Source of the DNA: Candidatus Alkanophagales archaeon
Lineage (GTDB): Archaea; Halobacteriota; Syntropharchaeia; Alkanophagales; B39-G2
DNA length: 5,101 bases
Assembly (NCBI GenBank): GCA_003661185.1
Contig: QMVQ01000132.1
Coordinates: forward strand, 1 to 5,101
Reading direction: 5' to 3'
This document shows positions 1 through 5,101 of the stretch, one piece after another (positions within the stretch are counted from its first letter, which is position 1; every line of letters begins with the position of its first letter). The notes under the pieces are model-generated. The model worked only from the letters and a program-made list of their open reading frames with translations. It was not told the DNA's origin and searched no databases. The position numbers and the translations under genes are program-made.

Positions 1-175
1 CTCGCATCTCTTTTATCTTCCTGAGAATTTCCACAAATTTCGGCTTTTTCAGCCCGAATTCTTCGCAGAGTCCCATCTTTTCCATCAGATCCAGACTTAC
101 GGCGCACTCCACAAGGGAGACTTCCACGATGCACCTGAGGTTTGCGCACTCGCCCGCCCCCCTACGTACCTCTTC
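1..175 (-). CDS. Unrecognised open frame, partial at left edge; possibly the end of a decayed gene
   Basis: A frame open for 58 codons runs off the left edge after a TGA at 176-178. Its residues look protein-like, with an amphipathic and charged pattern including LVECAVSLDLMEKMGLCEE and KKPKFVEILRKIKEM. It contains five cysteines, at codons starting 148, 133, 106 and 67 plus none recognisable as a metal motif beyond C-x4-C at 148/133. I do not recognise a family. The first usable start is a GTG at 127, with AGGTG only four bases before it; ATG codons at 85 and 76 lack a ribosome binding site. The same frame upstream of the TGA stays open for 26 codons (179-256). This may therefore be the downstream part of an interrupted gene rather than an intact small one. 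It follows larE on the same strand and could be the next operon member. Identity is unknown and coding status uncertain. Confidence 0.35.
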
Positions 176-206
176 TCAACTACTATCGGCGAGCCTCATA
201 GCTTTT

Positions 207-260
207 TCAGTGCAATCGCCCCGAACCTCCCAGCTGGACCCCCTCCGTAGCGGTGGTCAT
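207..260 (-). pseudogene. Well-initiated but very short frame after larE; possible frameshifted gene start
   Basis: Eleven bases past the larE stop, an ATG (258-260) preceded by the strong ribosome binding site GGAGGGG opens only 17 codons (MTTATEGVQLGGSGRLH) and ends at TGA 207-209. A start this good with so little coding behind it suggests a gene start followed by a frameshift or nonsense mutation, perhaps belonging to the open frame at 1-175. It could also be a tiny real peptide or a fortuitous purine-rich site. Nothing in the 17 residues is recognisable. Confidence 0.25.
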
Positions 261-265
261 TCTCT

Positions 266-272
266 CCCCTCC
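266..272 (-). promoter_or_regulatory. Ribosome binding site GGAGGGG downstream of larE
   Basis: GGAGGGG starts on the last base of the larE stop codon and lies five bases before the ATG at 260. It matches the archaeal Shine-Dalgarno sequence well. It is notable because the frame it serves is only 17 codons long. Confidence 0.5.
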
Positions 273-1042
273 TAAACCTGCTTATATCCTTCCAAGTCGA
301 CAGTTATGTACCTGTAAAGCTTCTTCAGCTCAGAAAACCCGTCATTTCTCGACGATAGCCCCGAGACGAGCGCCGGAATCTCTTCTTTCGGAACTTCGAT
401 CCTCGCAATCGGAAAGTGGTCTCGCACTCTTACGAGGCTTATCTTAAGCAAGGTTCTAAGAATTTCTTCAGCCATTTCAATCCTGCGGAGCCTGTCCAAC
501 GTTATTTTTTCGTTAAAGGGGATGCGAGTTGCAAGGCACGACTCCGGGGGCTTCCCCGCCACTTTTTCATCTATCTTTGAGACGAGCCTGCGAGCGTCTT
601 CCTTCGAGATTCCGAGTTCAGCGAGCGGCGAAATGACCCCAAACTCCTCTAATGCTTTTAATCCTGGTCTTTCTTCTTTCATATCAGAGGAGTTAGTTCC
701 GTCGAGAATCACCGAGTATCCTGCGTCCCTTATTGCCTCAAATACTTTTCTCTTGCACAAATAACACCGCTTCCTCCTATTTCTAGCGAGTTCGCCGTCC
801 AGAACGCTTACTTTGATCGTTTTGTGCACGATTCCGAATTTTCCAGCGAGCTCTCTCGCCTCCCTCAAAGAGCGGCGATGGACGAATTCCGAATCTATCG
901 TGACGGCATCAGCAACTCTTCTGGCGGCGAATGCGACGAGAAAGCTGTCTACACCTCCAGAGAAAGCCACTGCCGCTCGCACATCGCCAAAGTTACGTAT
1001 GCGTCTTTCTATGTAGTTTTGAAGCTCGGAAATGTTCGTCAT
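272..1042 (-). CDS. larE: LarE-type ATP-dependent PP-loop sulfur transferase
   Basis: 256 residues, close to the usual LarE length. The ATP-pyrophosphatase P-loop is SGGVDS at 28-33. A C93-YL-C96 pair follows in RNRRKRCYLCKRKVF, then the ATP-site region DGTNSSDMKEERPGLKAL (114-131). PPESC169LATRIPF carries the cysteine equivalent to the sacrificial Cys176 of Lactiplantibacillus LarE. With C93, C96 and C169 the protein resembles the three-cysteine LarE class reported to bind a [4Fe-4S] cluster and to use it for sulfur insertion rather than sacrificing its own cysteine. Canonical LarE adds sulfur to a pyridinium precursor of the nickel-pincer cofactor made by LarB and completed by LarC. Neither is in this window, so the acceptor here may differ. 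The ATG at 1042 has GAGGTG nine bases upstream in a 49-base gap after the hybrid gene, which suggests cotranscription. Confidence 0.9.
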   Translation of the reverse strand: MTNISELQNYIERRIRNFGDVRAAVAFSGGVDSFLVAFAARRVADAVTIDSEFVHRRSLREARELAGKFGIVHKTIKVSVLDGELARNRRKRCYLCKRKVFEAIRDAGYSVILDGTNSSDMKEERPGLKALEEFGVISPLAELGISKEDARRLVSKIDEKVAGKPPESCLATRIPFNEKITLDRLRRIEMAEEILRTLLKISLVRVRDHFPIARIEVPKEEIPALVSGLSSRNDGFSELKKLYRYITVDLEGYKQV

Positions 1043-1051
1043 TTCAACCTA

Positions 1052-1057
1052 CACCTC
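1052..1057 (-). promoter_or_regulatory. Ribosome binding site of larE
   Basis: GAGGTG lies nine bases before the larE ATG at 1042, in the 49-base gap between the hybrid gene and larE. It supports this start. No convincing promoter element is seen in the gap, so larE is probably read from the upstream operon. Confidence 0.65.
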
Positions 1058-1091
1058 ATACGTTCTTCGCTGGAGACGTGCGGACATGAAT

Positions 1092-1871
1092 CTAAAGTAG
1101 TGGTCTCGGCTGCCTGTCTTCAGGCAGTTCCGGGAGCTCCGCCGTTTTTATCAAGACCTGCCGCTTAAGGTACTTTATTCTGTTGAGAAGGAGCTCCTTA
1201 CCGGTCTCAGTCATTGCGAATATCGGGACTGCAACGCCTACCTGCGCCAGCGCCCTCCCAGCGAGCCTTCGCATGTGTTTCGACGCGCACGCCGTTGTGA
1301 TGTCCACGAGCTCCATGAACCTCTCAGCATCGCCCTCGCTCATTCCGGTGATGTGTACACCGAAAAGGATGGCAGTCTTCCCCTTACCGGCCGCGGCTTC
1401 GACCTCTCGGCATCGTTCTGCATCGTCGAGGCTGCAGACGGTGACGCCCACATGGTTGTATTTTTCGAACGCGAATTTCAGACCGGCGGCCTGGTCGATC
1501 ATGGCGTGCATTTCGTCGAGAACGAGGCAGTCTTTCGCCTTGAGCTTCGCGATGACCTCGGGGATGGGCGACGTCTCGGCGAGCCCGGACATCGCGCCGC
1601 CGATGCCCTGAACGACACGAGAGTCGGCGGCGACGACGGTGCCGGCGCCGTCGCAGACCTGCACGGCGGCGGTCTCAGCCATGAAGTCGACGCCGCAAAA
1701 CACGATGACGTCCGCGTCCGTCTCCGCCGCTCGCCGCGCAAGCTCCAACGAATCGCCGACGAAATCCGCAACTTCCTGTACCTCCGCACGCTGATAATTG
1801 TGCGCTAGTATTACTGCGTTCTTCCTGCGACGCAATTCCTCTATTTTCCTGACGAGCGTCTCCAAGCTCAT
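1092..1871 (-). CDS. Hybrid protein: N-terminal fragment of quinolinate synthase NadA joined to methanogenesis marker 8 (DUF2099) domain
   Basis: 259 residues, one uninterrupted frame. Residues 1-68 are the start of a NadA protein: [11 protein letters not shown] (18-27) with the conserved His24-Asn-Tyr, [15 protein letters not shown] (34-48) and [15 protein letters not shown] (54-68). NadA sequence then stops. The middle and C-terminal NadA domains, including its [4Fe-4S] ligands, are missing, so quinolinate synthase activity is very unlikely. From about residue 69 the sequence follows the methanogenesis marker 8/DUF2099 family as I remember it: VCDGAGTVV (72-80), VVQGIGG (86-92), [11 protein letters not shown] (97-107), [15 protein letters not shown] (171-185), ITTACASKH (191-199) and [13 protein letters not shown] (215-227). 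A Pro-rich tail of about 20 residues ends the protein. The junction lies near 1653-1672. The ATG at 1871 has AGGTGA six bases upstream, overlapping the moaD-like stop. Automatic annotation may call this nadA, which would mislead. DUF2099 function is unknown. The hybrid could be real, a recombination product or an assembly join. Confidence 0.8.
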   Translation of the reverse strand: MSLETLVRKIEELRRRKNAVILAHNYQRAEVQEVADFVGDSLELARRAAETDADVIVFCGVDFMAETAAVQVCDGAGTVVAADSRVVQGIGGAMSGLAETSPIPEVIAKLKAKDCLVLDEMHAMIDQAAGLKFAFEKYNHVGVTVCSLDDAERCREVEAAAGKGKTAILFGVHITGMSEGDAERFMELVDITTACASKHMRRLAGRALAQVGVAVPIFAMTETGKELLLNRIKYLKRQVLIKTAELPELPEDRQPRPLL

Positions 1872-1877
1872 TTCCTT

Positions 1878-1883
1878 TCACCT
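1878..1883 (-). promoter_or_regulatory. Ribosome binding site of the NadA/DUF2099 hybrid gene
   Basis: AGGTGA overlaps the stop codon of the sulfur-carrier gene (1882-1884) and lies six bases before the ATG at 1871. It supports translation starting at the NadA-like N terminus, so the NadA part is expected to be made as part of the hybrid protein. Confidence 0.7.
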
Positions 1884-2148
1884 ACCCGCCAACCGCTGGC
1901 GGAAATATCGCTATTTCATCTCCGTCTTTCAACATGGAGCGGAGTTCCTCGCCTCGCCCATTGCGCAGCACCCGGACGTGATCCCTTAATTTCCCATGCT
2001 CGTTGAAGAGTTCGTTACAAATTCCATACATTTCACACAGCTTGCTCAGGGCATCGAAGATGCTGCTCCCTTCCTCTAAATGAAGCTCCATTTCCTTGGC
2101 GCCAACAAGCTCTCTGAACATGGCGAAAAGTCTTATTTTGACCCTCAT
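1882..2148 (-). CDS. MoaD/ThiS-like ubiquitin-fold sulfur carrier protein
   Basis: 88 residues from the ATG at 2148. This start makes an ATGA overlap with the radical SAM stop (2145-2148) and is preceded by GAGGTG at 2154-2159, so the longer frame from 2199 is rejected. The protein begins MRVKIRLFAMFRELVG, the first beta hairpin of MoaD proteins. It ends LKDGDEIAIFPPAVGG, the hallmark C terminus with a terminal Gly-Gly. The stop codon follows directly, so no processing is needed before adenylation. In this family the terminal glycine is activated by an E1-like enzyme and converted to a thiocarboxylate that donates sulfur, as in molybdopterin, thiamin or tungstopterin synthesis. No MoaE, MoeB/ThiF or ThiG gene lies in the window. 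The carrier may therefore serve the neighbouring radical SAM, DUF2099 or LarE proteins rather than molybdopterin synthesis. That is an inference from context. Confidence 0.9.
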   Translation of the reverse strand: MRVKIRLFAMFRELVGAKEMELHLEEGSSIFDALSKLCEMYGICNELFNEHGKLRDHVRVLRNGRGEELRSMLKDGDEIAIFPPAVGG

Positions 2149-3206
2149 AGCCCCACCTCGAAATCGGGGAGCGCAGAGCATGCACGGCAGCGCACGCACC
2201 CCGCCTTATTCTTCCTCCAACTAAGGCCCGCATCTCGCAGGATGGTTGTGACCTCCTCATACAGCGCCCTCATACGTTCGTAGCTCGGAGGCATCTTTTT
2301 CCCGAAGTCGGTGCCCGGGATTGGACGGAAAGGTACGACGAACGGATAAACTCCCAGCTCCGCAAGCACCTTGCACCCGTCGAATACGGACTCGTCGCTC
2401 TCGCCCATGCCGACGATGAGGTAGCTACTCACCTGATTCTCGCCGAAAATGCCAACAGCTTCCTCCCAAACTCTCATATAAGCGTTGTGCATCTCGGCTT
2501 TTGCAGGAGCGACTTCCGACAGGACTCGCTTGTCAAAGCACTCTATGTGAATCCCAACGGTGTCCGCGCCCCTCGCTTTCAGATCTTTCAAAAGGCTCAG
2601 GTCGTAGGGCGGCTCGAACTGCACGTGGATGTCCAGCTTCGCCTCATCCTTCAGGAGCCTTGCAGCGTCCGCAGCCGCGAGAATTCCCTTGTCTCTCGTC
2701 GGAGGCGTTCCTGTCGTTATCGTGACGTGTTTCACTCCCTCTTTCTTCGCGGCGAGCGCAACCTCTAAAAGCTGTTCAGGAGTCTTCCTCTCTATGGTCT
2801 CGCCGCTCTGCAAGGAAAGCTCGATGCCGCAAAACTTGCATCTTTTAGCGTTCCAGTGGATACGCTTCTGGATGAGCGTCGTCGCCAGACAGTCCTTACC
2901 ATGCAGCAATGCTACTTTTTTATAAGGAATTCCGTCCCTCGTCTTCAGCTCATAAAACTTCGGGGACGGGATTTCCACCTCCAAAACGAGGTTTTCTCCA
3001 CGTTTCAGGAAAAGCTTCCCTTCTTGCCGCTTTATGCTGTATGGCGACTTATCTGCGACGTGCGGCGTTACGGGGACGTTTGCGATGGTATCTCCTAATA
3101 CGAGCGTCACGCCCGCCGCGGGACCTGCGCCCCGCATCCTCTCCCTAACCGGAGAGCGCACGCCCTTGCTCTGCAGCTCAGCTTTCAAATATCTTAGCGC
3201 TCTCAT
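2145..3206 (-). CDS. MSMEG_0568-family radical SAM protein with non-canonical cysteine motif
   Basis: 353 residues from the ATG at 3206. That start overlaps the ferredoxin stop as ATGA (3203-3206) and has GAGGGAG seven bases upstream. A longer frame opens at 3278, but its 24 extra residues are low-complexity Arg-rich sequence inside the ferredoxin gene. Family-like stretches include ELQSKGVR near the N terminus, RGAGPAAG (25-32), FYELKTRDGIPYKK (84-97), the cluster region C106...C123-KF-C126-GIE, ITTGTPPT (163-170), FEPPYD (197-202), VPFRPIPGT (291-299) and a C-terminal AGC337VRC340RAC343SAL. These match what I remember of the bacterial MSMEG_0568/TIGR04043 radical SAM family, whose reaction is unknown. 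The canonical CxxxCxxC is absent: the residue four before C123 is Asn, and the nearest upstream cysteine gives Cx16CxxC. The C-terminal Cx2Cx2C could ligate a second cluster. The gene sits between sulfur-assimilation genes and a sulfur carrier, suggesting a role in sulfur chemistry, by inference only. Confidence 0.82.
   Translation of the reverse strand: MRALRYLKAELQSKGVRSPVRERMRGAGPAAGVTLVLGDTIANVPVTPHVADKSPYSIKRQEGKLFLKRGENLVLEVEIPSPKFYELKTRDGIPYKKVALLHGKDCLATTLIQKRIHWNAKRCKFCGIELSLQSGETIERKTPEQLLEVALAAKKEGVKHVTITTGTPPTRDKGILAAADAARLLKDEAKLDIHVQFEPPYDLSLLKDLKARGADTVGIHIECFDKRVLSEVAPAKAEMHNAYMRVWEEAVGIFGENQVSSYLIVGMGESDESVFDGCKVLAELGVYPFVVPFRPIPGTDFGKKMPPSYERMRALYEEVTTILRDAGLSWRKNKAGCVRCRACSALPDFEVGL
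2154..2159 (-). promoter_or_regulatory. Ribosome binding site deciding the sulfur-carrier start
   Basis: GAGGTG sits in the last codons of the radical SAM gene, five bases before the ATG at 2148. Together with the ATGA overlap it fixes the start at 2148 instead of an upstream codon at 2199. Confidence 0.75.
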
Positions 3207-3601
3207 GTCCCCGCTCCCTCGACGACGGAAAGAACGCGAAGCGGGCAGGCGTTCACGCACACGCCACAGCCCACGCATTTCTTCTCGTCAAGAGAAACTC
3301 TCCAATCAGGGCCGAATTTGAAAGCTCCTCTCGGGCATACGGACATGCAAGCGCCGCAGTGCACGCATCGCATCTCATCCCAGACGATCAACTTCTTCAG
3401 TATTCTTACCACTACACCTCGCTCCTTGAAAAGCTCGACCACCCGCCTCGCCTTGTCGTCCGGAACGTCGATAACCACTTCTGCGTGCGTGGCATCCACT
3501 CTTGCCTTGTCTATATTTATCTTTGCCCCGGTTTCGAGGATGATCTCGGCGGTATACGGGCGTTCGTGCAAATGCGACGGAAATCGCAGCAGAAGCTTCA
3601 T
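3203..3601 (-). CDS. NIL domain-2[4Fe-4S] ferredoxin, partner of HcyBio sulfurtransferase (MA1822 type)
   Basis: 132 residues. Residues 1-72 form a NIL-type ACT-like fold (LLLRFPSHLHERPYTAEI, then alternating strands and helices up to VVVRILKKL). Residues 77-121 form a two-cluster ferredoxin with C79-x2-C82-x2-C85-x3-C89-P and C109-x2-C112-x2-C115-x3-C119-P, a classic pair of [4Fe-4S] sites. In Methanosarcina the equivalent protein works with the HcyBio-CBS protein in making homocysteine, probably supplying electrons for sulfur transfer or reduction. Here it directly follows that gene with a 4-base ATGA overlap (3598-3601). The ATG at 3601 is preceded by GGTGAT (3605-3610), a good match to the archaeal anti-Shine-Dalgarno. 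Its own TGA overlaps the next ATG in the same way. All eight cluster cysteines are present and nothing looks damaged. The pairing of NIL plus ferredoxin immediately after HcyBio-CBS makes the assignment strong. Confidence 0.92.
   Translation of the reverse strand: MKLLLRFPSHLHERPYTAEIILETGAKINIDKARVDATHAEVVIDVPDDKARRVVELFKERGVVVRILKKLIVWDEMRCVHCGACMSVCPRGAFKFGPDWRVSLDEKKCVGCGVCVNACPLRVLSVVEGAGT
3214..3220 (-). promoter_or_regulatory. Ribosome binding site deciding the radical SAM start
   Basis: GAGGGAG lies seven bases before the ATG at 3206, inside the end of the ferredoxin gene. It supports the ATGA-overlapping start over the longer frame that opens at 3278. Confidence 0.75.
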
Positions 3602-5101
3602 CTTATCACCCCCATAAGCTTGCTGACGTCATCGCTTGTTATCATTCCAAGCACCCTCTTCGAGGAGTCCACAACTGGAAGCGCTGAAATGTCATATCCC
3701 TCAAACTTCCTCACGACAGAATCTATCGGCTCGTCTAGGGACGCTGTTATCATTTTCTTCGTCATGATGCTGTCGAGCTTCTTCAGGTTATGCGCCACAG
3801 CCTTCGAGACATCCCAGGCGGTGACGATGCCCACCAGCTTGTTCTCCGCGTCCACCACCGGTATGTGCGTCACCCCACTCTCGACAATGAGCTTTGCGGC
3901 GTCCTTCACGCTTTTCTCTGCGGTAAGCGTGACGAAACGCTTTGACATGACGTCCCTGACAAGTGGGCGCTCCCTTTTCTGCCTCATCGGCTTAAAGACA
4001 GTCTTCGTAGGCAGTCTTTCCACCGGTTCTGTTAGCAGGAACTCGCCGCGCTCTATCTGGCGCTTCAGCTCCTCCGCGACCCGCCTCGCCATGTAGAAGC
4101 TAGAGAGCGGCGACGTCGGCACCTCCCTCCCCGCTATCTCTATGCTCCCAGACTTTAACTCAGCATAGGTTACCCTCCTTAAGACTGGACGGTCCCTGCG
4201 GGGCACTCCGTAGTCGATGACCTCGGTCACTATGTCCTCGTCGCTCACTCCGGTCTTAGCGGCGACCCTTTCATTCAGGACTGGAATGGGGATGCCGATG
4301 CCTATGTAAAGGGTTACACCGTACTTGTAAAACACCGCGGCTCTTAAGAGCCCGGTGTTCATGTTTTTTAAGTCAGCATGCACCATCAGCGTTCCGAGCC
4401 CGCTCACAGGTTCGTGCTGGGTGCCCTCACCGACGATGTACCCGTGGGCGCCGCCGATGAGAATGCGCGTGCCCACGCCGATCGTCTCATACCCCGGGTC
4501 GTTACAGAGGGGCGAGAGCGCCCCGGCGCCGCAGAACGTTGCGTTCCCGTAGTTGGGGAGCAGTGTGCCCATGTACGTGTAAAGCGTCCTGTCGGTCGAG
4601 TTCGTCGCCACTCTGTATCGTTGGTAAGCATTTCTCGGGTTGACCATGACGGCTTGGTTGAGGTCGGCGAGCGTGATTTCGGTCTCGATGCTCCTCCGCG
4701 GGTAGCAGTCGGTGCCGTGCGCAATAGCCCGCACCTCCACCCCCTTCCCCGAAATCAGCTCCTCGATGACGTGCGCGCCGCCGTATTCGGGGATGCGTTC
4801 TGAGAGCTGCGTCGCCCCCAAGTATGCATCGACCGCCGCAATCCCGGTGTAAGCTTCGACATCGTTCAGCCAGACCCGCTGCATTTTTATCGGTGGATCG
4901 GCGTGTCCAAAATTCAAAAAGACGCCCGAGGAGCACATCGCGCCGAACGTCCCCGTCGTCACGACGTCAACCTCGCGCGCTGCCCTCTCGGCGCCGAGCT
5001 CCCGCACGAGCTCCGTCATCTCATCCGCGGTCACCACCGAAACGCTGCCGTCCCTTATCTTCTCGTTTATCTCGGCGGTGCTTTTTTTGACTTTTAAGTC
5101 C
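3598..5101 (-). CDS. HcyBio (DUF39)-CBS protein, L-aspartate semialdehyde sulfurtransferase-like (MA1821 type), 5' partial
   Basis: Members of this archaeal family (Methanosarcina MA1821) make homocysteine from aspartate semialdehyde and sulfide, with a small NIL-ferredoxin partner (MA1822). 500 residues are visible, counted from the codon at 5100. The HcyBio domain spans about 1-375. It includes two cysteines in the contexts GAMCSSG (residue 56, about 4933-4935) and GTDCYPR (residue 132, 4705-4707), which fit the positions I recall as functionally important in MA1821. A tandem CBS pair follows at about 382-439 and 443-499, with the repeated patterns VMSKRFVTLTAEKSVKDAA...GIVTAWD and IMTKKMITASLDEP...GMITSDD; CBS pairs often bind adenosyl ligands. 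A GTG at 5037 is not the likely start: the frame stays open to the window edge and encodes family-like sequence (AEINEKIRDGSVSVVTADEM). The true start is probably only a few codons outside. Its TGA overlaps the next ATG as ATGA, so translation is probably coupled to the ferredoxin gene. Family assignment is secure; activity is inferred. Confidence 0.92.
   Translation of the reverse strand, partial: DLKVKKSTAEINEKIRDGSVSVVTADEMTELVRELGAERAAREVDVVTTGTFGAMCSSGVFLNFGHADPPIKMQRVWLNDVEAYTGIAAVDAYLGATQLSERIPEYGGAHVIEELISGKGVEVRAIAHGTDCYPRRSIETEITLADLNQAVMVNPRNAYQRYRVATNSTDRTLYTYMGTLLPNYGNATFCGAGALSPLCNDPGYETIGVGTRILIGGAHGYIVGEGTQHEPVSGLGTLMVHADLKNMNTGLLRAAVFYKYGVTLYIGIGIPIPVLNERVAAKTGVSDEDIVTEVIDYGVPRRDRPVLRRVTYAELKSGSIEIAGREVPTSPLSSFYMARRVAEELKRQIERGEFLLTEPVERLPTKTVFKPMRQKRERPLVRDVMSKRFVTLTAEKSVKDAAKLIVESGVTHIPVVDAENKLVGIVTAWDVSKAVAHNLKKLDSIMTKKMITASLDEPIDSVVRKFEGYDISALPVVDSSKRVLGMITSDDVSKLMGVIR
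3605..3610 (-). promoter_or_regulatory. Ribosome binding site of the NIL-ferredoxin gene
   Basis: GGTGAT lies within the last codons of the HcyBio-CBS gene, three bases before the ATG at 3601. It is an exact part of the archaeal GGAGGTGAT consensus and supports coupled translation across the ATGA overlap. Confidence 0.65.

Noticed and set aside
281..293. TATA-like GGATATAAG on the minus strand as a promoter
   Set aside because: It lies in the last codons of larE, has no clear BRE element, and the frame downstream is only 17 codons; too weak to call.
1275..1808. 177-codon plus-strand frame
   Set aside because: It is antisense to the hybrid gene in a GC-rich stretch where long spurious frames are expected; no recognisable protein.
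1092..1871. Calling this gene nadA (quinolinate synthase)
   Set aside because: Only the first ~68 residues match NadA. The other two domains and the cluster cysteines are missing, and the rest is DUF2099.
2146..2199. Longer N terminus for the sulfur carrier
   Set aside because: The extra 17 residues shadow the cysteine-rich end of the radical SAM gene. The ATG at 2148 starts exactly at the first MoaD strand.
3204..3278. Longer N terminus for the radical SAM protein
   Set aside because: The extra 24 residues are Arg-rich shadow of the ferredoxin gene. The ATG at 3206 has an ATGA overlap and a ribosome binding site.
3359..4096. 245-codon plus-strand frame
   Set aside because: It lies antisense across the ferredoxin and HcyBio-CBS genes, its product resembles no family, and the minus-strand products are clearly real.
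1..5101. CRISPR arrays, tRNA or rRNA genes, insertion sequences, terminal repeats
   Set aside because: No regularly spaced repeats, tRNA-like folds, transposase reading frames or inverted terminal repeats were seen by eye on either strand.

Overview
The window looks archaeal: a euryarchaeon of the methanogen / ANME / Archaeoglobi-like type. The evidence is a methanogenesis-marker-8 (DUF2099) domain, the archaeal HcyBio-CBS plus NIL-ferredoxin pair for homocysteine synthesis, GGAGGTGA-type ribosome binding sites, and genes chained by 4-base ATGA overlaps. No lineage marker (rRNA, MCR) is present, so a finer placement is not possible.

All genes are on the minus strand and read right to left as one apparent operon. 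In transcription order they are: an HcyBio (DUF39)-CBS sulfurtransferase cut by the right edge (3598-5101); a NIL-domain 2[4Fe-4S] ferredoxin (3203-3601); an MSMEG_0568-family radical SAM protein (2145-3206); a MoaD/ThiS-like sulfur carrier ending in Gly-Gly (1882-2148); a hybrid protein whose first ~68 residues are the start of quinolinate synthase NadA and whose remainder is the conserved part of DUF2099 (1092-1871); and a LarE-type PP-loop sulfur transferase (272-1042). The first four are linked by ATGA overlaps. The last two follow short gaps, each with its own ribosome binding site.

Left of larE, 1-271 holds no confident gene. It has a strong ribosome binding site and ATG that open only 17 codons, then an unrecognised reading frame (1-175) running off the left edge. 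This may be a decayed or frameshifted gene, or the end of a small unknown one.

Four of the six genes belong to families that move or insert sulfur: the aspartate-semialdehyde sulfurtransferase, its ferredoxin partner, the ubiquitin-fold sulfur carrier and LarE. They enclose a radical SAM enzyme with an unusual cysteine pattern and the NadA/DUF2099 hybrid, neither of known function here. The layout suggests a sulfur-insertion pathway, possibly for a cofactor, coupled to sulfide assimilation; the product is not evident from sequence. The hybrid gene and the radical SAM cysteine arrangement are the most unusual items.
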